Of a DNA stretch of 64,000 nucleotides, positions 8,447 through 16,560 are shown piece by piece; the stretch's first letter is position 1; each line of letters starts with the position of its first letter. The stretch spans positions 15,474 to 79,473 of the forward strand of contig NZ_JASIAL010000436.1 in NCBI RefSeq assembly GCF_030042015.1, read 5' to 3'. Under the pieces are notes generated by a model. The model was not told the origin of the DNA. It worked only from the letters and a program-made list of their open reading frames with translations, and did no database searches. The DNA comes from Trebonia sp030042015 (lineage in GTDB: Bacteria; Actinomycetota; Actinomycetes; Streptosporangiales; Streptosporangiaceae). Position numbers and translations under genes: made by a program.

Positions 8447-9858
8447 CAGCCGACCGCCCCTTCCATCTGCAGCTCGATCAGCCGGTTGAGCTCGAGGGCG
8501 TACTCCATCGGCAGCTCGCGGGCGATCGGCTCGACGAAGCCGCGCACGATCATCGCCATCGCCTCGTCCTCGGTCAGGCCGCGGCTCATCAGGTAGAAGA
8601 GCTGGTCTTCCGAGATCTTGGAGACGGTGGCCTCGTGCCCCATCTCGACGTCGTCCTCGCGGATGTCGTTGTAGGGGTAGGTGTCAGAGCGGCTGATCGT
8701 GTCCACGAGCAGCGCGTCGCACTTCACGGTCGACTTGGAGTGCGCCGCGCCCTCCTGCACGTTGACCAGGCCCCGGTAGGACGTGCGGCCGCCCGCCCTG
8801 GCGACGGACTTGGAGACGATCGTGGAGCTGGTGTTCGGCGCGCAGTGCACCATCTTCGCTCCCGCGTCCTGGTGCTGGCCCGCGCCGGCGAACGCCACCG
8901 ACAGCGTCTCGCCCTTGGCGTGCTCGCCCATCAGGTAGACCGCCGGGTACTTCATCGTCACCTTGGAGCCGATGTTGCCGTCGATCCACTCCATCGTGGC
9001 GCCCTGCTGCGCGACCGCGCGCTTGGTGACCAGGTTGTAGACGTTGGTGGACCAGTTCTGGATCGTGGTGTACCGGCAGCGGGCGTCCTTCTTGACGATG
9101 ATCTCGACGACGGCGCTGTGCAGGGAGTCGGACTTGTAGATCGGCGCGGTGCAGCCCTCGACGTAGTGCACGTACGCGCCCTCGTCGACGATGATCAGCG
9201 TCCGCTCGAACTGGCCCATGTTCTCTGTGTTGATCCGGAAGTAGGCCTGCAGCGGGATCTCCACGTGCACGCCCTTCGGCACGTAGATGAAGGACCCGCC
9301 GGACCACACCGCGGTGTTCAGCGCGGCGAACTTGTTGTCGCCTGGCGGGATCACGCTGCCGTAGTATTCCCTGAACAGGTCCGGCTGCTCTTTGAGGGCG
9401 GTGTCGGTGTCCAGGAAGATGACGCCCTTGGCCTCAAGGTCCTCGCGGATCTTGTGGTAGACGACCTCGGACTCATATTGCGCGGCGATTCCGGCGATTA
9501 GGCGCTGCTTTTCCGCTTCCGGAATTCCGAGTTTATCATAGGTGTTTTTGATATCCGCCGGAAGCTCGTCCCAGCTCGCCGCCTGCTTCTCGGTCGAGCG
9601 GACGAAATACTTGATGTTGGCGAAGTCGATGCCGGACAGGTCCGCGCCCCAGGCGGGCAGTGGCTTGCGGTCGAAGTACTTCAGGCCCTTCAGCCGCAGG
9701 TCGAGCATCCACTGCGGCTCGTTCTTGCGGGCCGAGATGTCGCGCACCACCTCTTCGGACAGTCCGCGACGCGCGGACGCGCCCGCGATGTCGGGGTCGG
9801 CCCAGCCGAACTTGTACGTGCCCAGCCCGTCGAGCTGGTCATTCGTGGTGGTCGTCAT
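8446..9858 (-). CDS. sufB: SufB scaffold subunit
   Basis: A 470-residue SufB, the most conserved member of the operon. Recognisable segments are NKFAALNTAVWSGGSFIYVP, YVHYVEGCTAPIY (with the conserved cysteine), MVHCAPNTSSTIVSKS and the end VRGFVEPIARELPMEYALEL. It forms the cluster-binding scaffold with SufC and SufD. An upstream in-frame start exists, but the ATG at 9858 (MTTTTNDQLDGLGTYKFGW) is preceded by GGAGGG and lies 4 bp after the sufR stop codon. Confidence 0.95.
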   Translation of the reverse strand: MTTTTNDQLDGLGTYKFGWADPDIAGASARRGLSEEVVRDISARKNEPQWMLDLRLKGLKYFDRKPLPAWGADLSGIDFANIKYFVRSTEKQAASWDELPADIKNTYDKLGIPEAEKQRLIAGIAAQYESEVVYHKIREDLEAKGVIFLDTDTALKEQPDLFREYYGSVIPPGDNKFAALNTAVWSGGSFIYVPKGVHVEIPLQAYFRINTENMGQFERTLIIVDEGAYVHYVEGCTAPIYKSDSLHSAVVEIIVKKDARCRYTTIQNWSTNVYNLVTKRAVAQQGATMEWIDGNIGSKVTMKYPAVYLMGEHAKGETLSVAFAGAGQHQDAGAKMVHCAPNTSSTIVSKSVARAGGRTSYRGLVNVQEGAAHSKSTVKCDALLVDTISRSDTYPYNDIREDDVEMGHEATVSKISEDQLFYLMSRGLTEDEAMAMIVRGFVEPIARELPMEYALELNRLIELQMEGAVG

Positions 9859-9862
9859 GTTG

Positions 9863-10678
9863 TCAGAGCCCTCCGGACTCGCTCGTGTCGTTATCCGTTG
9901 CCATGCCCCCGCCACGGGGGCTGGCGCATGTCACGTGGGTCGTGCAGATCCCGTCGCCGTGCGCGATCGTCGCCAGCCGCTGCACCGGGGTGCCGAGCAG
10001 CCGGCCGAACGCCTCCGTCTCCGCCTCGCACAGCTGCGGGAACTCGGCCGCGACGTGCGCGACCGGGCAGTGGTGCTGGCAGATCTGCTCGCCAGCGACG
10101 TTCATCGCGCCGATCGCCGGCGCCGGGCCGGCCGACGCGGCGTACCCGTCGGCGGACAGCGCCCCGGCCAGGGCCTGCACGCGTGTGGGCAGGTCGCCCG
10201 TGACGACCGAGGCGTAACGCCGCTCGAGTTCGGACACCTGCCGCCTGGCGAACGCCGCGACGGCCTGCTGGCCCATCGTTTCGGCGACGAACCGCAGCGC
10301 GCTCGTCGCCAGGTCGTCGTAGGCGTGCTCGAACGCGCTGCGCCCTGCGTCGGTGATGACGAACAGCTTCGCCGGCCGTCCCCGGCCGCGGTTGCCGTAC
10401 GTGCGAGCGATGCGCGTTTCGATCATGCCGTCGCTGATGAGGTTGTCCAGGTGCCGCCGGATGGCCGCCGGGGTGAGCCCAAGCCGTCCGCCCAGTGTCG
10501 CGGCGGTCGACGGGCCGAGCTCGAGGATCAGCCGCGCGACCTGGCCGCGGGTGCCGCGCTCGGTGAGCGTGCTGCCGTGCGCCGTGCTGCCGCGCAGTAC
10601 AGCGCTCGCGCCGGACGCCTGATTCCCGGCGCCGCGCGCGGCGGCGCCGGCCGCCTCGGGCGCACCGGTCTTTTTCAC
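9863..10678 (-). CDS. sufR: SufR-type Fe-S-sensing transcriptional repressor
   Basis: A 271-residue winged-helix regulator heading the suf operon. The HTH region is ARLILELGPSTAATLGGRLG followed by LTPAAIRRHLDNLI. The C-terminal half holds a cysteine cluster, CQHHCPVAH ... PQLCEAE ... GICTTH, expected to ligate an Fe-S cluster. Family members repress suf when holo and release DNA when the cluster is lost. The start chosen is GTG 10678: it lies seven bases after a plausible -10, so the message may be leaderless, and it lies inside operator copy A. The open frame extends to an ATG at 10795, but that stretch carries the operators and a simple repeat and is unlikely to be coded. Confidence 0.85.
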   Translation of the reverse strand: MKKTGAPEAAGAAARGAGNQASGASAVLRGSTAHGSTLTERGTRGQVARLILELGPSTAATLGGRLGLTPAAIRRHLDNLISDGMIETRIARTYGNRGRGRPAKLFVITDAGRSAFEHAYDDLATSALRFVAETMGQQAVAAFARRQVSELERRYASVVTGDLPTRVQALAGALSADGYAASAGPAPAIGAMNVAGEQICQHHCPVAHVAAEFPQLCEAETEAFGRLLGTPVQRLATIAHGDGICTTHVTCASPRGGGMATDNDTSESGGL

Positions 10679-10698
10679 AACATCATTGTGCCGTAAAT
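10670..10698. promoter_or_regulatory. candidate SufR operator, copy A
   Basis: A 29-bp element overlapping the sufR start. On the plus strand its centre is CACAACATCATTGTG, a perfect 5-5-5 inverted repeat (CACAA / TTGTG), followed by CCGTAAAT. It matches copy B at 23 of 29 positions by my count. Its position over the -10 and start codon fits a repressor site. The link to SufR is inferred from location and autoregulation in the family. Confidence 0.6.
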
Positions 10699-10714
10699 GG
10701 GGAGGCCGCCGCAA
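10685..10714 (-). promoter_or_regulatory. putative sufR promoter (leaderless)
   Basis: On the minus strand TTGCGG and CACAAT are separated by 18 bp, and the -10-like box lies six bases before the GTG start of sufR. This would give a transcript beginning at or next to the start codon. No ribosome-binding site is seen, consistent with leaderless initiation, which is frequent in actinobacteria. The -10 match is weak. Confidence 0.4.
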
Positions 10715-10743
10715 GTTTTTCTCAACATCGACGTGACGTAAAT
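10715..10743. promoter_or_regulatory. candidate SufR operator, copy B
   Basis: Second copy of the element, same orientation, starting 45 bp from copy A and lying just upstream of the putative -35. The plus strand reads TTTTTCTCAACATCGACGTG then ACGTAAAT. The inverted repeat is weaker here (CTCAA / ACGTG). Two in-phase copies suggest cooperative or graded repression. Confidence 0.55.
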
Positions 10744-10758
10744 CACCCTCAGCCGACG

Positions 10759-10806
10759 CGCTCAGGGCGCTCAGGGTGCTCAGGGGGCCGCTCACCGCGC
10801 TCAGGG
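10759..10806. repeat. short CGCTCAGGG direct repeats
   Basis: Four copies of CGCTCAGGG or a one-base variant between the DUF6458 gene end and the suf operators. Three are in tandem (10759-10785) and one lies at 10798-10806. It probably arose by slippage; no function is evident. Confidence 0.6.
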
Positions 10807-11025
10807 CGGTGGCTCGATGTAGTGGCGTTCCTCGTAGACCTCCGCTGCCCGCTGGTTGCGGCGCCGCATGAGCGCGACCACGATGCTCGCGACGAGCCCT
10901 ACGGCCCCGCCGATCATGAAGATCACGCCCACGACCTTCAAGTCGACATAACTGCCCGACCAGCTGACGGCGAAACGCAGGATCGCGCCGACGATGACGA
11001 GCAGGGCACTGACGCCAACGCTCAC
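10801..11025 (-). CDS. DUF6458-like small membrane protein
   Basis: A 74-residue protein with two predicted membrane helices (about 4-20 and 30-50), a short connecting loop (SWSGSYVDLKVVG) and a basic/acidic tail (MRRRNQRAAEVYEERHYIEPPP). This matches the DUF6458 pattern common in actinobacteria; function unknown. Start GTG 11025 has GGGAGG at good spacing. It sits alone between sufR and the GAP-family gene, on the same strand. Confidence 0.7.
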   Translation of the reverse strand: MSVGVSALLVIVGAILRFAVSWSGSYVDLKVVGVIFMIGGAVGLVASIVVALMRRRNQRAAEVYEERHYIEPPP

Positions 11026-11113
11026 GGTCGCCTACCTCCCTCGAGAACCCCTGCGGACTATTGACTCCCGCGGCGGCCTCGCCCGCCTCACCCTGACGGG
11101 GCGAATCCGCCGG

Positions 11114-11782
11114 CTACACCACGCCGGCCAGCCCGAGGCAGCCGTTGACGATGAGCACCACGCCGCACAGGCCAAGCGCGTAGACCGCGACCGCCTTGCC
11201 GTGCGCGCGCAGCCAGTCGCTGATCCTTTTCAGCTGCCGCTCCGTGGCCTGCGGAGCGGCCAGGTAGGCCAGCAGGGGAATCCAGACGACCATGCACGTG
11301 ATCAAGATGATGATCACCAGGGTCAGCGCCGTGATCGGGATGTCCGCCCGTGCGGTGGCGGGTACCTGGACGGCGGCGACGAACGTCGCCGACGGCGCGA
11401 AGATCAGCACGCCGGCCGCGAACGCCGTCCGCGCGCTCGGCATGGAGATCAGCCGGGCCATCAGCCCTTGCCGCCGCGGCTCAGCCGGGTCGGGAGCGGG
11501 CCGTTTGCGCCGGGTGACGAAGACCGCGGCGCCGACCGCGAGGATGCCCAGGCCCAGGCGCAGCCCGTAGCGCGGGTCGTGTCCGCGGGGCAGGTTCAGG
11601 CCGGTGGCGCGCAGCACGAAAAGCACCACGAGCGCCATCACCACGGTCATGGCGAAGGCGCCGATCACGTAGGAGAACGCGGTCAGCCGGGGGTTGGCCG
11701 AGCCGAGGAACACGGCCATCACGATCAGCGCCGTCGGGGAGACGGCCGCGAGGACGGCGAAACCCGCCGCCTCACCGATCAC
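11114..11782 (-). CDS. GAP-family (Sap) polytopic membrane protein
   Basis: A 222-residue protein with about six membrane segments and the family opening AVLAAVSPTALIVMAVFLGS (compare the Sap/GAP proteins of mycobacteria, some needed for surface glycolipid export). The C-terminus repeats a similar hydrophobic block. A cytoplasmic basic loop (RRKRPAPDPAEPRR) divides the halves. Start is GTG 11782, 24 bp after the neighbouring gene's stop. Export of a lipid or small molecule is a family-level guess, not visible in the sequence. Confidence 0.7.
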   Translation of the reverse strand: MIGEAAGFAVLAAVSPTALIVMAVFLGSANPRLTAFSYVIGAFAMTVVMALVVLFVLRATGLNLPRGHDPRYGLRLGLGILAVGAAVFVTRRKRPAPDPAEPRRQGLMARLISMPSARTAFAAGVLIFAPSATFVAAVQVPATARADIPITALTLVIIILITCMVVWIPLLAYLAAPQATERQLKRISDWLRAHGKAVAVYALGLCGVVLIVNGCLGLAGVV

Positions 11783-11806
11783 TGCCGTCGCCCCCCGGCG
11801 CGCGGT

Positions 11807-13237
11807 TCATCGCTGCGGCGCCGCGTGCGGGGCGGTCCCGGCCGGCCCCGGCCTGGACCGCCCGCCGATCAGCTCGATGAGGCCGAGCACCACGAGCAGC
11901 ACCACCACGAGCCAGATGACGACGGCCACCGTCGGGTGGCCCCAGAAGACGAAGACCAGCGCGGCTACGGCGACCGCCGCGGCGCGCAGCAGGGTCTTGT
12001 GCGCGCCGGTCCAGTCGCCGACCGGCCCGGTCCGCACGCCCGCCCGCTCGCCGCGGGCGCGCAGCCAGTCGATGCCGGCCCGCGCCCCGGCCCTGGTCCG
12101 CACCGCGGTGACGGATGGCCCGGTCAGGAAGGCCCCGGCCGCGACGACCAGGCCGACCACCAGGAGCACCCGCAAGCCTTCCCTGACGAAGCGGATGAGG
12201 GTGTCGTAGGCGGCCGCGGCCGCGGCCGGCGGCAGCACCGACGGGGGGACGCTGTTCAGGTAGATGCTGCGGGCGATCGTCAGCGCGATGCCGAGCACGA
12301 GCATCGACGCGGACAGGCCGAGGGCCGCGCCGATCAGCGCCCGCCTGTGCCGGCGGGCCGCGTACACGCCAAGGGCGAGCAGCGCGAGCGCGAGGAAGGG
12401 CAGCACCCACCGCAGCGTGACGATCAGCCGGTAGCCCTGCTGCGCCTTGGCCAGGTTGGGCGCGGCGAACAGCGGGAACGTGGAGTTGACCGTCGGGAGC
12501 TTGTCGACGACGGTGAGCCCGCGCGCGCTGAGCTGGTGCTTCACCTCGGTGATGAGCGGGCCGAGCTGGAGCACGACCTCCCCGTTGACCACGCTGACCG
12601 CCCCGCCCCCCTGGCCGGACAGGACCCGGACCAGCCCGGCGTGCGCGATCCGGTTGACTTGCACCCACGTCGCCGCTATCGCGGGACTCGCCACTACCCG
12701 CGCGACGGCCGCGCCCACGGCGCTGTTGACGCCGCTCGCGATCTGCCCATCGAAGTTCTTCAGCAGGTCCGCGAGCCGGGTCAGGTGGCTGCTTTGCAGC
12801 TGGTCCGCCGCCTGGGCGGTCAGCGCCTGCACGTCGAGCTGGCGGGTGATCTGGTCCGTGATCTTGGCGCTCACCGCCTGCTGAATCGGCGGCTCGGAGA
12901 TCAGCGGTGCCATGTTCGCCACGTACCGGTCGGTGTTGGACACCTGGTTGGCGGCCCAGACGCCAAGGACCGCGACGGGAGCGAGCACGCAGCCAAGCAC
13001 GATGAGCACGGCCGACACCGGAGCGCGCCAGCGGCCCCGCCGCGCCGGCGCGGCGGGGCCGCTGGCGCGCTCATCGCGCAGATGGCGGACCTCGGCCCGC
13101 AGCCGCTCGAGTTCGGCGTGCTCGTCCTGCGAGCTCACCGCGCCCTGGGGGCCTGCCGTGCTCTTGCTCTCGGAGCCCGCTGCCGTGCCGGGCCCGTCGC
13201 TGCCCTCGGACAACGCTCGCTCCTGCCGCCGAGTCAC
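11807..13237 (-). CDS. conserved multi-pass membrane protein of unknown function
   Basis: 476 residues. A charged N-terminus contains a short coiled-coil-like stretch (DEHAELERLRAEVRHLRDER, about 38-57), then a membrane helix near 70-95. An extracytoplasmic region of about 170 residues follows, with many Gln/Ala helices (IQQAVSAKITDQITRQLDVQ). Four to five further membrane helices lie at roughly 280-305, 315-335, 365-385 and 425-460. Similar proteins occur widely in Streptomyces as integral membrane proteins of unknown role. The GTG at 13237 lacks a clear ribosome-binding site, so the start may be slightly downstream. Confidence 0.65.
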   Translation of the reverse strand: MTRRQERALSEGSDGPGTAAGSESKSTAGPQGAVSSQDEHAELERLRAEVRHLRDERASGPAAPARRGRWRAPVSAVLIVLGCVLAPVAVLGVWAANQVSNTDRYVANMAPLISEPPIQQAVSAKITDQITRQLDVQALTAQAADQLQSSHLTRLADLLKNFDGQIASGVNSAVGAAVARVVASPAIAATWVQVNRIAHAGLVRVLSGQGGGAVSVVNGEVVLQLGPLITEVKHQLSARGLTVVDKLPTVNSTFPLFAAPNLAKAQQGYRLIVTLRWVLPFLALALLALGVYAARRHRRALIGAALGLSASMLVLGIALTIARSIYLNSVPPSVLPPAAAAAAYDTLIRFVREGLRVLLVVGLVVAAGAFLTGPSVTAVRTRAGARAGIDWLRARGERAGVRTGPVGDWTGAHKTLLRAAAVAVAALVFVFWGHPTVAVVIWLVVVLLVVLGLIELIGGRSRPGPAGTAPHAAPQR

Positions 13238-13412
13238 TACCGTCGGAGGAACATGGTGCCCCGCTTCTTGGCGGCTCTTATCACCCGCCAGAGGTGAACA
13301 CGGTCAGCCTGGGCTGGCCGGCGCGCGACAGTCACCCGGCGGGGGTGGCGTAGCGACGCGCCCGAGTGGCACGCAGTTTCGTGTAACCCACTCATGAACG
13401 GGAGGAACACCG

Positions 13413-13628
13413 ATGTTCGCGATGCGCCGCGCAGCAGTCGTACGGCGCCGGCGCGGCGGCCGCGACCGCGGGGATGCTGGCCTTAGGGCTTGCCCGCTCG
13501 TGGCGCTGGGGGCCCCGCCGCCAGACGCCGACGGCCTCACAGCAGCTGCAGGCGGCGGCCGCGGGCGACGGCGTCCCGCCTGGATGTCACCCCGAGCTTG
13601 TGGTAAGTGGACCGCAGGTGGGTCTTGA
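13413..13628 (+). CDS. doubtful small ORF, possibly frameshifted
   Basis: A 71-codon plus-strand frame preceded by GGGAGGAACACCG, an excellent ribosome-binding site, in an otherwise gene-free stretch. The first codons look natural (MFAMRRAAVV), but it then becomes Arg/Gly-rich. Another frame from base 13443 reads like a membrane helix (GAGAAAATAGMLALGLARSW). A one- or two-base error or mutation near 13440 would give a small single-helix protein. The end overlaps the 3' end of the LuxR gene on the other strand. The remainder of 13238-13412 holds nothing I recognise. Confidence 0.25.
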   Translation: MFAMRRAAVVRRRRGGRDRGDAGLRACPLVALGAPPPDADGLTAAAGGGRGRRRPAWMSPRACGKWTAGGS

Positions 13629-16296
13629 TCGTGTTCACCGACAGGAACAGCGCGTCCGCGATCTCCTGGTTGGTCAGGTGCGAGTGCAGCAGCCGCAGCA
13701 CCGCCATCTCACTGGCGGTCAGCGGCGGTGCCGCGTCGTTCGCGGACCCGCTGCCCGCCGCCTTGGGCGGCAGCTGGCACACGAAGCGCTCCTGCACGCG
13801 GGCCGCGAACGCGGCGGCCGGGCTGGCCGGCGGCACCATGATCGCTATCGCCGAGTGGATGGCGCCGCCGAAGTCGAGGAACGGCCGGTAGGAGTCGTGC
13901 GGCTCGGCGATCATCAGCGCCTGTTCGAGCAGCGCCGCGGCCTCGCCGTGGGCACTGAGCCGGCGGTTGGCGATGGTGGCCGTCAGCAGCGCGGTGATCC
14001 GGTTCCGCAGCGTCCCGTCCGGCACGGCTGAGCCGTCCAGGCACCGGTTGGCCATCTCCAGCGCGGCCGCTGGCTCGCCTTGCGCCAGCAGCAGCCGTGC
14101 CGCCGCCACGATCTGCTCGGCGGTTCGCGGGTACCGCCCGGCACTGTCGTCCGCGCCGGCTGCCAGGCTGCCCGCCGCCGTGTCCGCCGTGTCCGCCGCG
14201 CCGGGGGCCGGGCCGAGCGCCGCGACCGCGACAGGGACGTCGCCGGCCTGGAGCGCGATGTCGGCGCCGAACGCGTCAAGCGGTGCCAGCTGCGGGCCGC
14301 ACTTGTCGTGCAGCAGCAGCACGATGCCGCGGGCGCCGGCGGTGTCCCCGCCGGCCAGCGCGACACGTGCCCGGACCAGCATCCGCAGCACGTCCATGTC
14401 CGGCTCCCCCGGCAGCCAATCGAAGGCCGCGGCGTCGAGTGAATCGAGCAGCTCCCCTGCCGACCGCAGCTCGTCCCGCTCGACGGCAAGCTGCGCGGCG
14501 GTGAGGATCGCCAGGTGCCGGCCCGCGGGGTCGGCCGTGTCGCTGTCGCGAAGCCGGGTCAGTATCTCCTCGGCGGCTCCGAGGTCGCCGTAGAGCGACT
14601 CCGCGACCGCCTGCCAGCCGCGGGCACGGTCCAGTGGCCCGGTGAGCCCGGCGGCCGCCAGCTGGTGGCCTGCATGCCCGAGCGCCCGGCGCGCGTCCGC
14701 GATCCGCCACCTGCACAGCATCGCGGTGCCGAGCGCCAGCCAGAGCATGCCGAGGGCGCGATGGGCCGACAGCGTGCCGGCCCGGGCCTGTGCCTTCTCG
14801 GCCAGCGCCCACCCGTCGGCGAGCGCGCTCCCATCCAGGGCGGTCGCGCCCGCACCCACGGCCTCGGCTGTTTGCATCACCCGCAGCGCCGCCAGCCATA
14901 GCTCGACAAGGGGCCGGATGGGCGCCGGGCAGCGGGCGAGCCCTTGCTGGGCGTAGGTCCAGTAGGCAGCGGCCGATTCCGGGTCCCGGCGGCACAGCCG
15001 CGCCGCGGCCAGGGTAGCGGCCACGACAGGGTCGCCGGAGCGCCGCTCGGCGGGAAACAGCCGCAGCGCCTCCTCCAGGTCCGCCATCTGCCCAGGCACC
15101 ACTCCGACGATCCCGGCCTCGGCCAGCGCCTGCGAGGCCTGGTCCCAGTCCGCCGCCTCGGCGGCGCACCGCATGGCCTGGACCACGTCGCCGCGGGAGG
15201 CGTGCCAGCGCGCGGCCCGGCCGAACAGCACCGGCACCTCCTCAGGCGTCCGCCGAAGTTCGGCCAGCAGGACCTCGCGCAGGCACGGGTGATACCGGTA
15301 CTGCCCGTGGTCGTCGCGCGCGACGAAGCTGTTCTCCCTGTCAAGCTGGTCAAGGACCCCGGCGCCGCCGGACTCGCGGGTCAGCCAGTCGGCGTATTCC
15401 CCGGTGAGGCGCTCGGCGACGCTCGTGCGCCGCAGGAACAGCTGGATGTGCGCGGGCTGCCGGTCCAGGACCTCGTCGCGCATGTAATCCTCGAGGAGAG
15501 CGTCGCCGCTGATGCCGCTGATGTTGACGGTTCCGTCCCTGTTCGCGCGCAGCGCCGCCAGCCGCAGGCCAGCCATCCAGCCCTCGGTATTCCTGAGCAG
15601 GTCGTCGCGCTCGGCCGTCTCGGCGGCGAGGCCGAGCTTGGCGAAGTAGGCGTCCGCGTCGGCCGGCGTGCACGCCAGGTCGGCGGTGCCCACCTCGGCG
15701 AGGTCGCCGGCCACCCGCATCCGGGCGAGGTGCAGCCCGGGGACGCGGCGGCCGCACAAGATGATGCGCAGCGCGGGCGGCGCGTGATGGATGAGGAACC
15801 CGAGCCCCGCCAGGATGCAGCTGTCCGCCAGGACGTGCACGTCGTCGAGGACGAGCGCGACGGGCGCGGCCAGCCCGCGCATGGTGTCCATCAGGGTGAT
15901 GGGCAGGTCGTCGGCGGAACTGCGGCTGCGCGGGACCAGCGCGGGCGTGAGCTCGGAGCCGCCGATCGCGAGCGCGGCGCTCATATAGGCCCAGAACCTG
16001 CCCGGTTCCCTGTCACCCTCGTCAAGGTTGAGCCACGCGACACGTCGTGACCGTGCGACGGCGGTTGCCCAGGTGGCGCAGGCGACCGTCTTCCCGGCAC
16101 CGGCCGGGGCGGTGATCGCGGTGACTGGATGCGTTGCTGCCCGCTCGATCAACCCGGTCAGGCGACTGCGTGGGACTATGTCGGCACCAAGCCGGGGCAC
16201 CCGCAGCTTGTCGTCAAGCAGGCATGACTCATGCCCATGCCCATGGCCATGCTTCGCCTCACCGGAGATTTGAGCGACTTGCGAAAGTTGCGTCAC
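13537..16296 (-). CDS. large MalT/LAL-type LuxR transcriptional regulator
   Basis: A 919-residue STAND-type regulator. The N-terminus has an unusual His-rich patch (KHGHGHGHES, residues 15-24). Walker A is APAGAGKT (about 63-70), with a Walker-B-like VALVLDDVHVL. A long TPR-like helical region spans roughly 330-840. A C-terminal LuxR HTH follows (LTASEMAVLRLLHSHLTNQE then IADALFLSVNTIKTHLRSTY). MalT-like proteins bind ATP and a small inducer, then activate target promoters; the ligand here is unknown. Start GTG 16296 with GGGGGAGAG ahead. An 8-6-8 inverted repeat lies just upstream and the divergent gene is a DUF7144 membrane protein. Confidence 0.85.
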   Translation of the reverse strand: MTQLSQVAQISGEAKHGHGHGHESCLLDDKLRVPRLGADIVPRSRLTGLIERAATHPVTAITAPAGAGKTVACATWATAVARSRRVAWLNLDEGDREPGRFWAYMSAALAIGGSELTPALVPRSRSSADDLPITLMDTMRGLAAPVALVLDDVHVLADSCILAGLGFLIHHAPPALRIILCGRRVPGLHLARMRVAGDLAEVGTADLACTPADADAYFAKLGLAAETAERDDLLRNTEGWMAGLRLAALRANRDGTVNISGISGDALLEDYMRDEVLDRQPAHIQLFLRRTSVAERLTGEYADWLTRESGGAGVLDQLDRENSFVARDDHGQYRYHPCLREVLLAELRRTPEEVPVLFGRAARWHASRGDVVQAMRCAAEAADWDQASQALAEAGIVGVVPGQMADLEEALRLFPAERRSGDPVVAATLAAARLCRRDPESAAAYWTYAQQGLARCPAPIRPLVELWLAALRVMQTAEAVGAGATALDGSALADGWALAEKAQARAGTLSAHRALGMLWLALGTAMLCRWRIADARRALGHAGHQLAAAGLTGPLDRARGWQAVAESLYGDLGAAEEILTRLRDSDTADPAGRHLAILTAAQLAVERDELRSAGELLDSLDAAAFDWLPGEPDMDVLRMLVRARVALAGGDTAGARGIVLLLHDKCGPQLAPLDAFGADIALQAGDVPVAVAALGPAPGAADTADTAAGSLAAGADDSAGRYPRTAEQIVAAARLLLAQGEPAAALEMANRCLDGSAVPDGTLRNRITALLTATIANRRLSAHGEAAALLEQALMIAEPHDSYRPFLDFGGAIHSAIAIMVPPASPAAAFAARVQERFVCQLPPKAAGSGSANDAAPPLTASEMAVLRLLHSHLTNQEIADALFLSVNTIKTHLRSTYHKLGVTSRRDAVARGRRLQLL

Positions 16297-16321
16297 TTAA
16301 CTCTCCCCCGTCGCAAGAACC

Positions 16322-16343
16322 TACCCCTACCTCGATAGGGGTA
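16322..16343. promoter_or_regulatory. inverted repeat upstream of the LuxR gene
   Basis: Perfect 8-bp arms TACCCCTA and TAGGGGTA with a 6-bp spacer, 26-47 bp before the LuxR start codon. The arrangement fits an operator for a dimeric HTH protein, possibly the LuxR regulator itself, or it could form a hairpin in its 5' leader. Confidence 0.5.
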
Positions 16344-16416
16344 ATCCAGCGATCGGTCACCGGGGCCCTCGGCCGCCGCGCCGGCGCGATCATCATAGCT
16401 GATCGTAAGTTATTTC

Positions 16417-16431
16417 GAATATTTGATATTC
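16417..16431. promoter_or_regulatory. AT-rich palindrome in the divergent promoter region
   Basis: GAATAT-TTG-ATATTC, a perfect 6-3-6 inverted repeat in the most AT-rich patch (16400-16440) of the 264-bp spacer between the LuxR and DUF7144 genes. Likely promoter or operator; no regulator can be named. Confidence 0.4.
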
Positions 16432-16560
16432 AGTCAAAAGACTCGCTTCCCCGTCAAATCACCCAGGTGGGGTGAAGACCCGCGCGACCGGCGGTCGGTA
16501 CGTTCGCGACCCAGTGGCGCCGGCTTTGCCGTGGCGCCACGTCTGAAGGGAGGCAGTTCG

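Noticed and set aside
13252..13296. 14-codon plus-strand frame with GGAGGAAC ahead of ATG
   Set aside because: Too short, overlaps the upstream region of a minus-strand gene, no supporting context.
10994..13297. Long plus-strand frame opposite the membrane-protein genes
   Set aside because: His/Gln/Arg-rich shadow of two genes with hydrophobic coding on the other strand.
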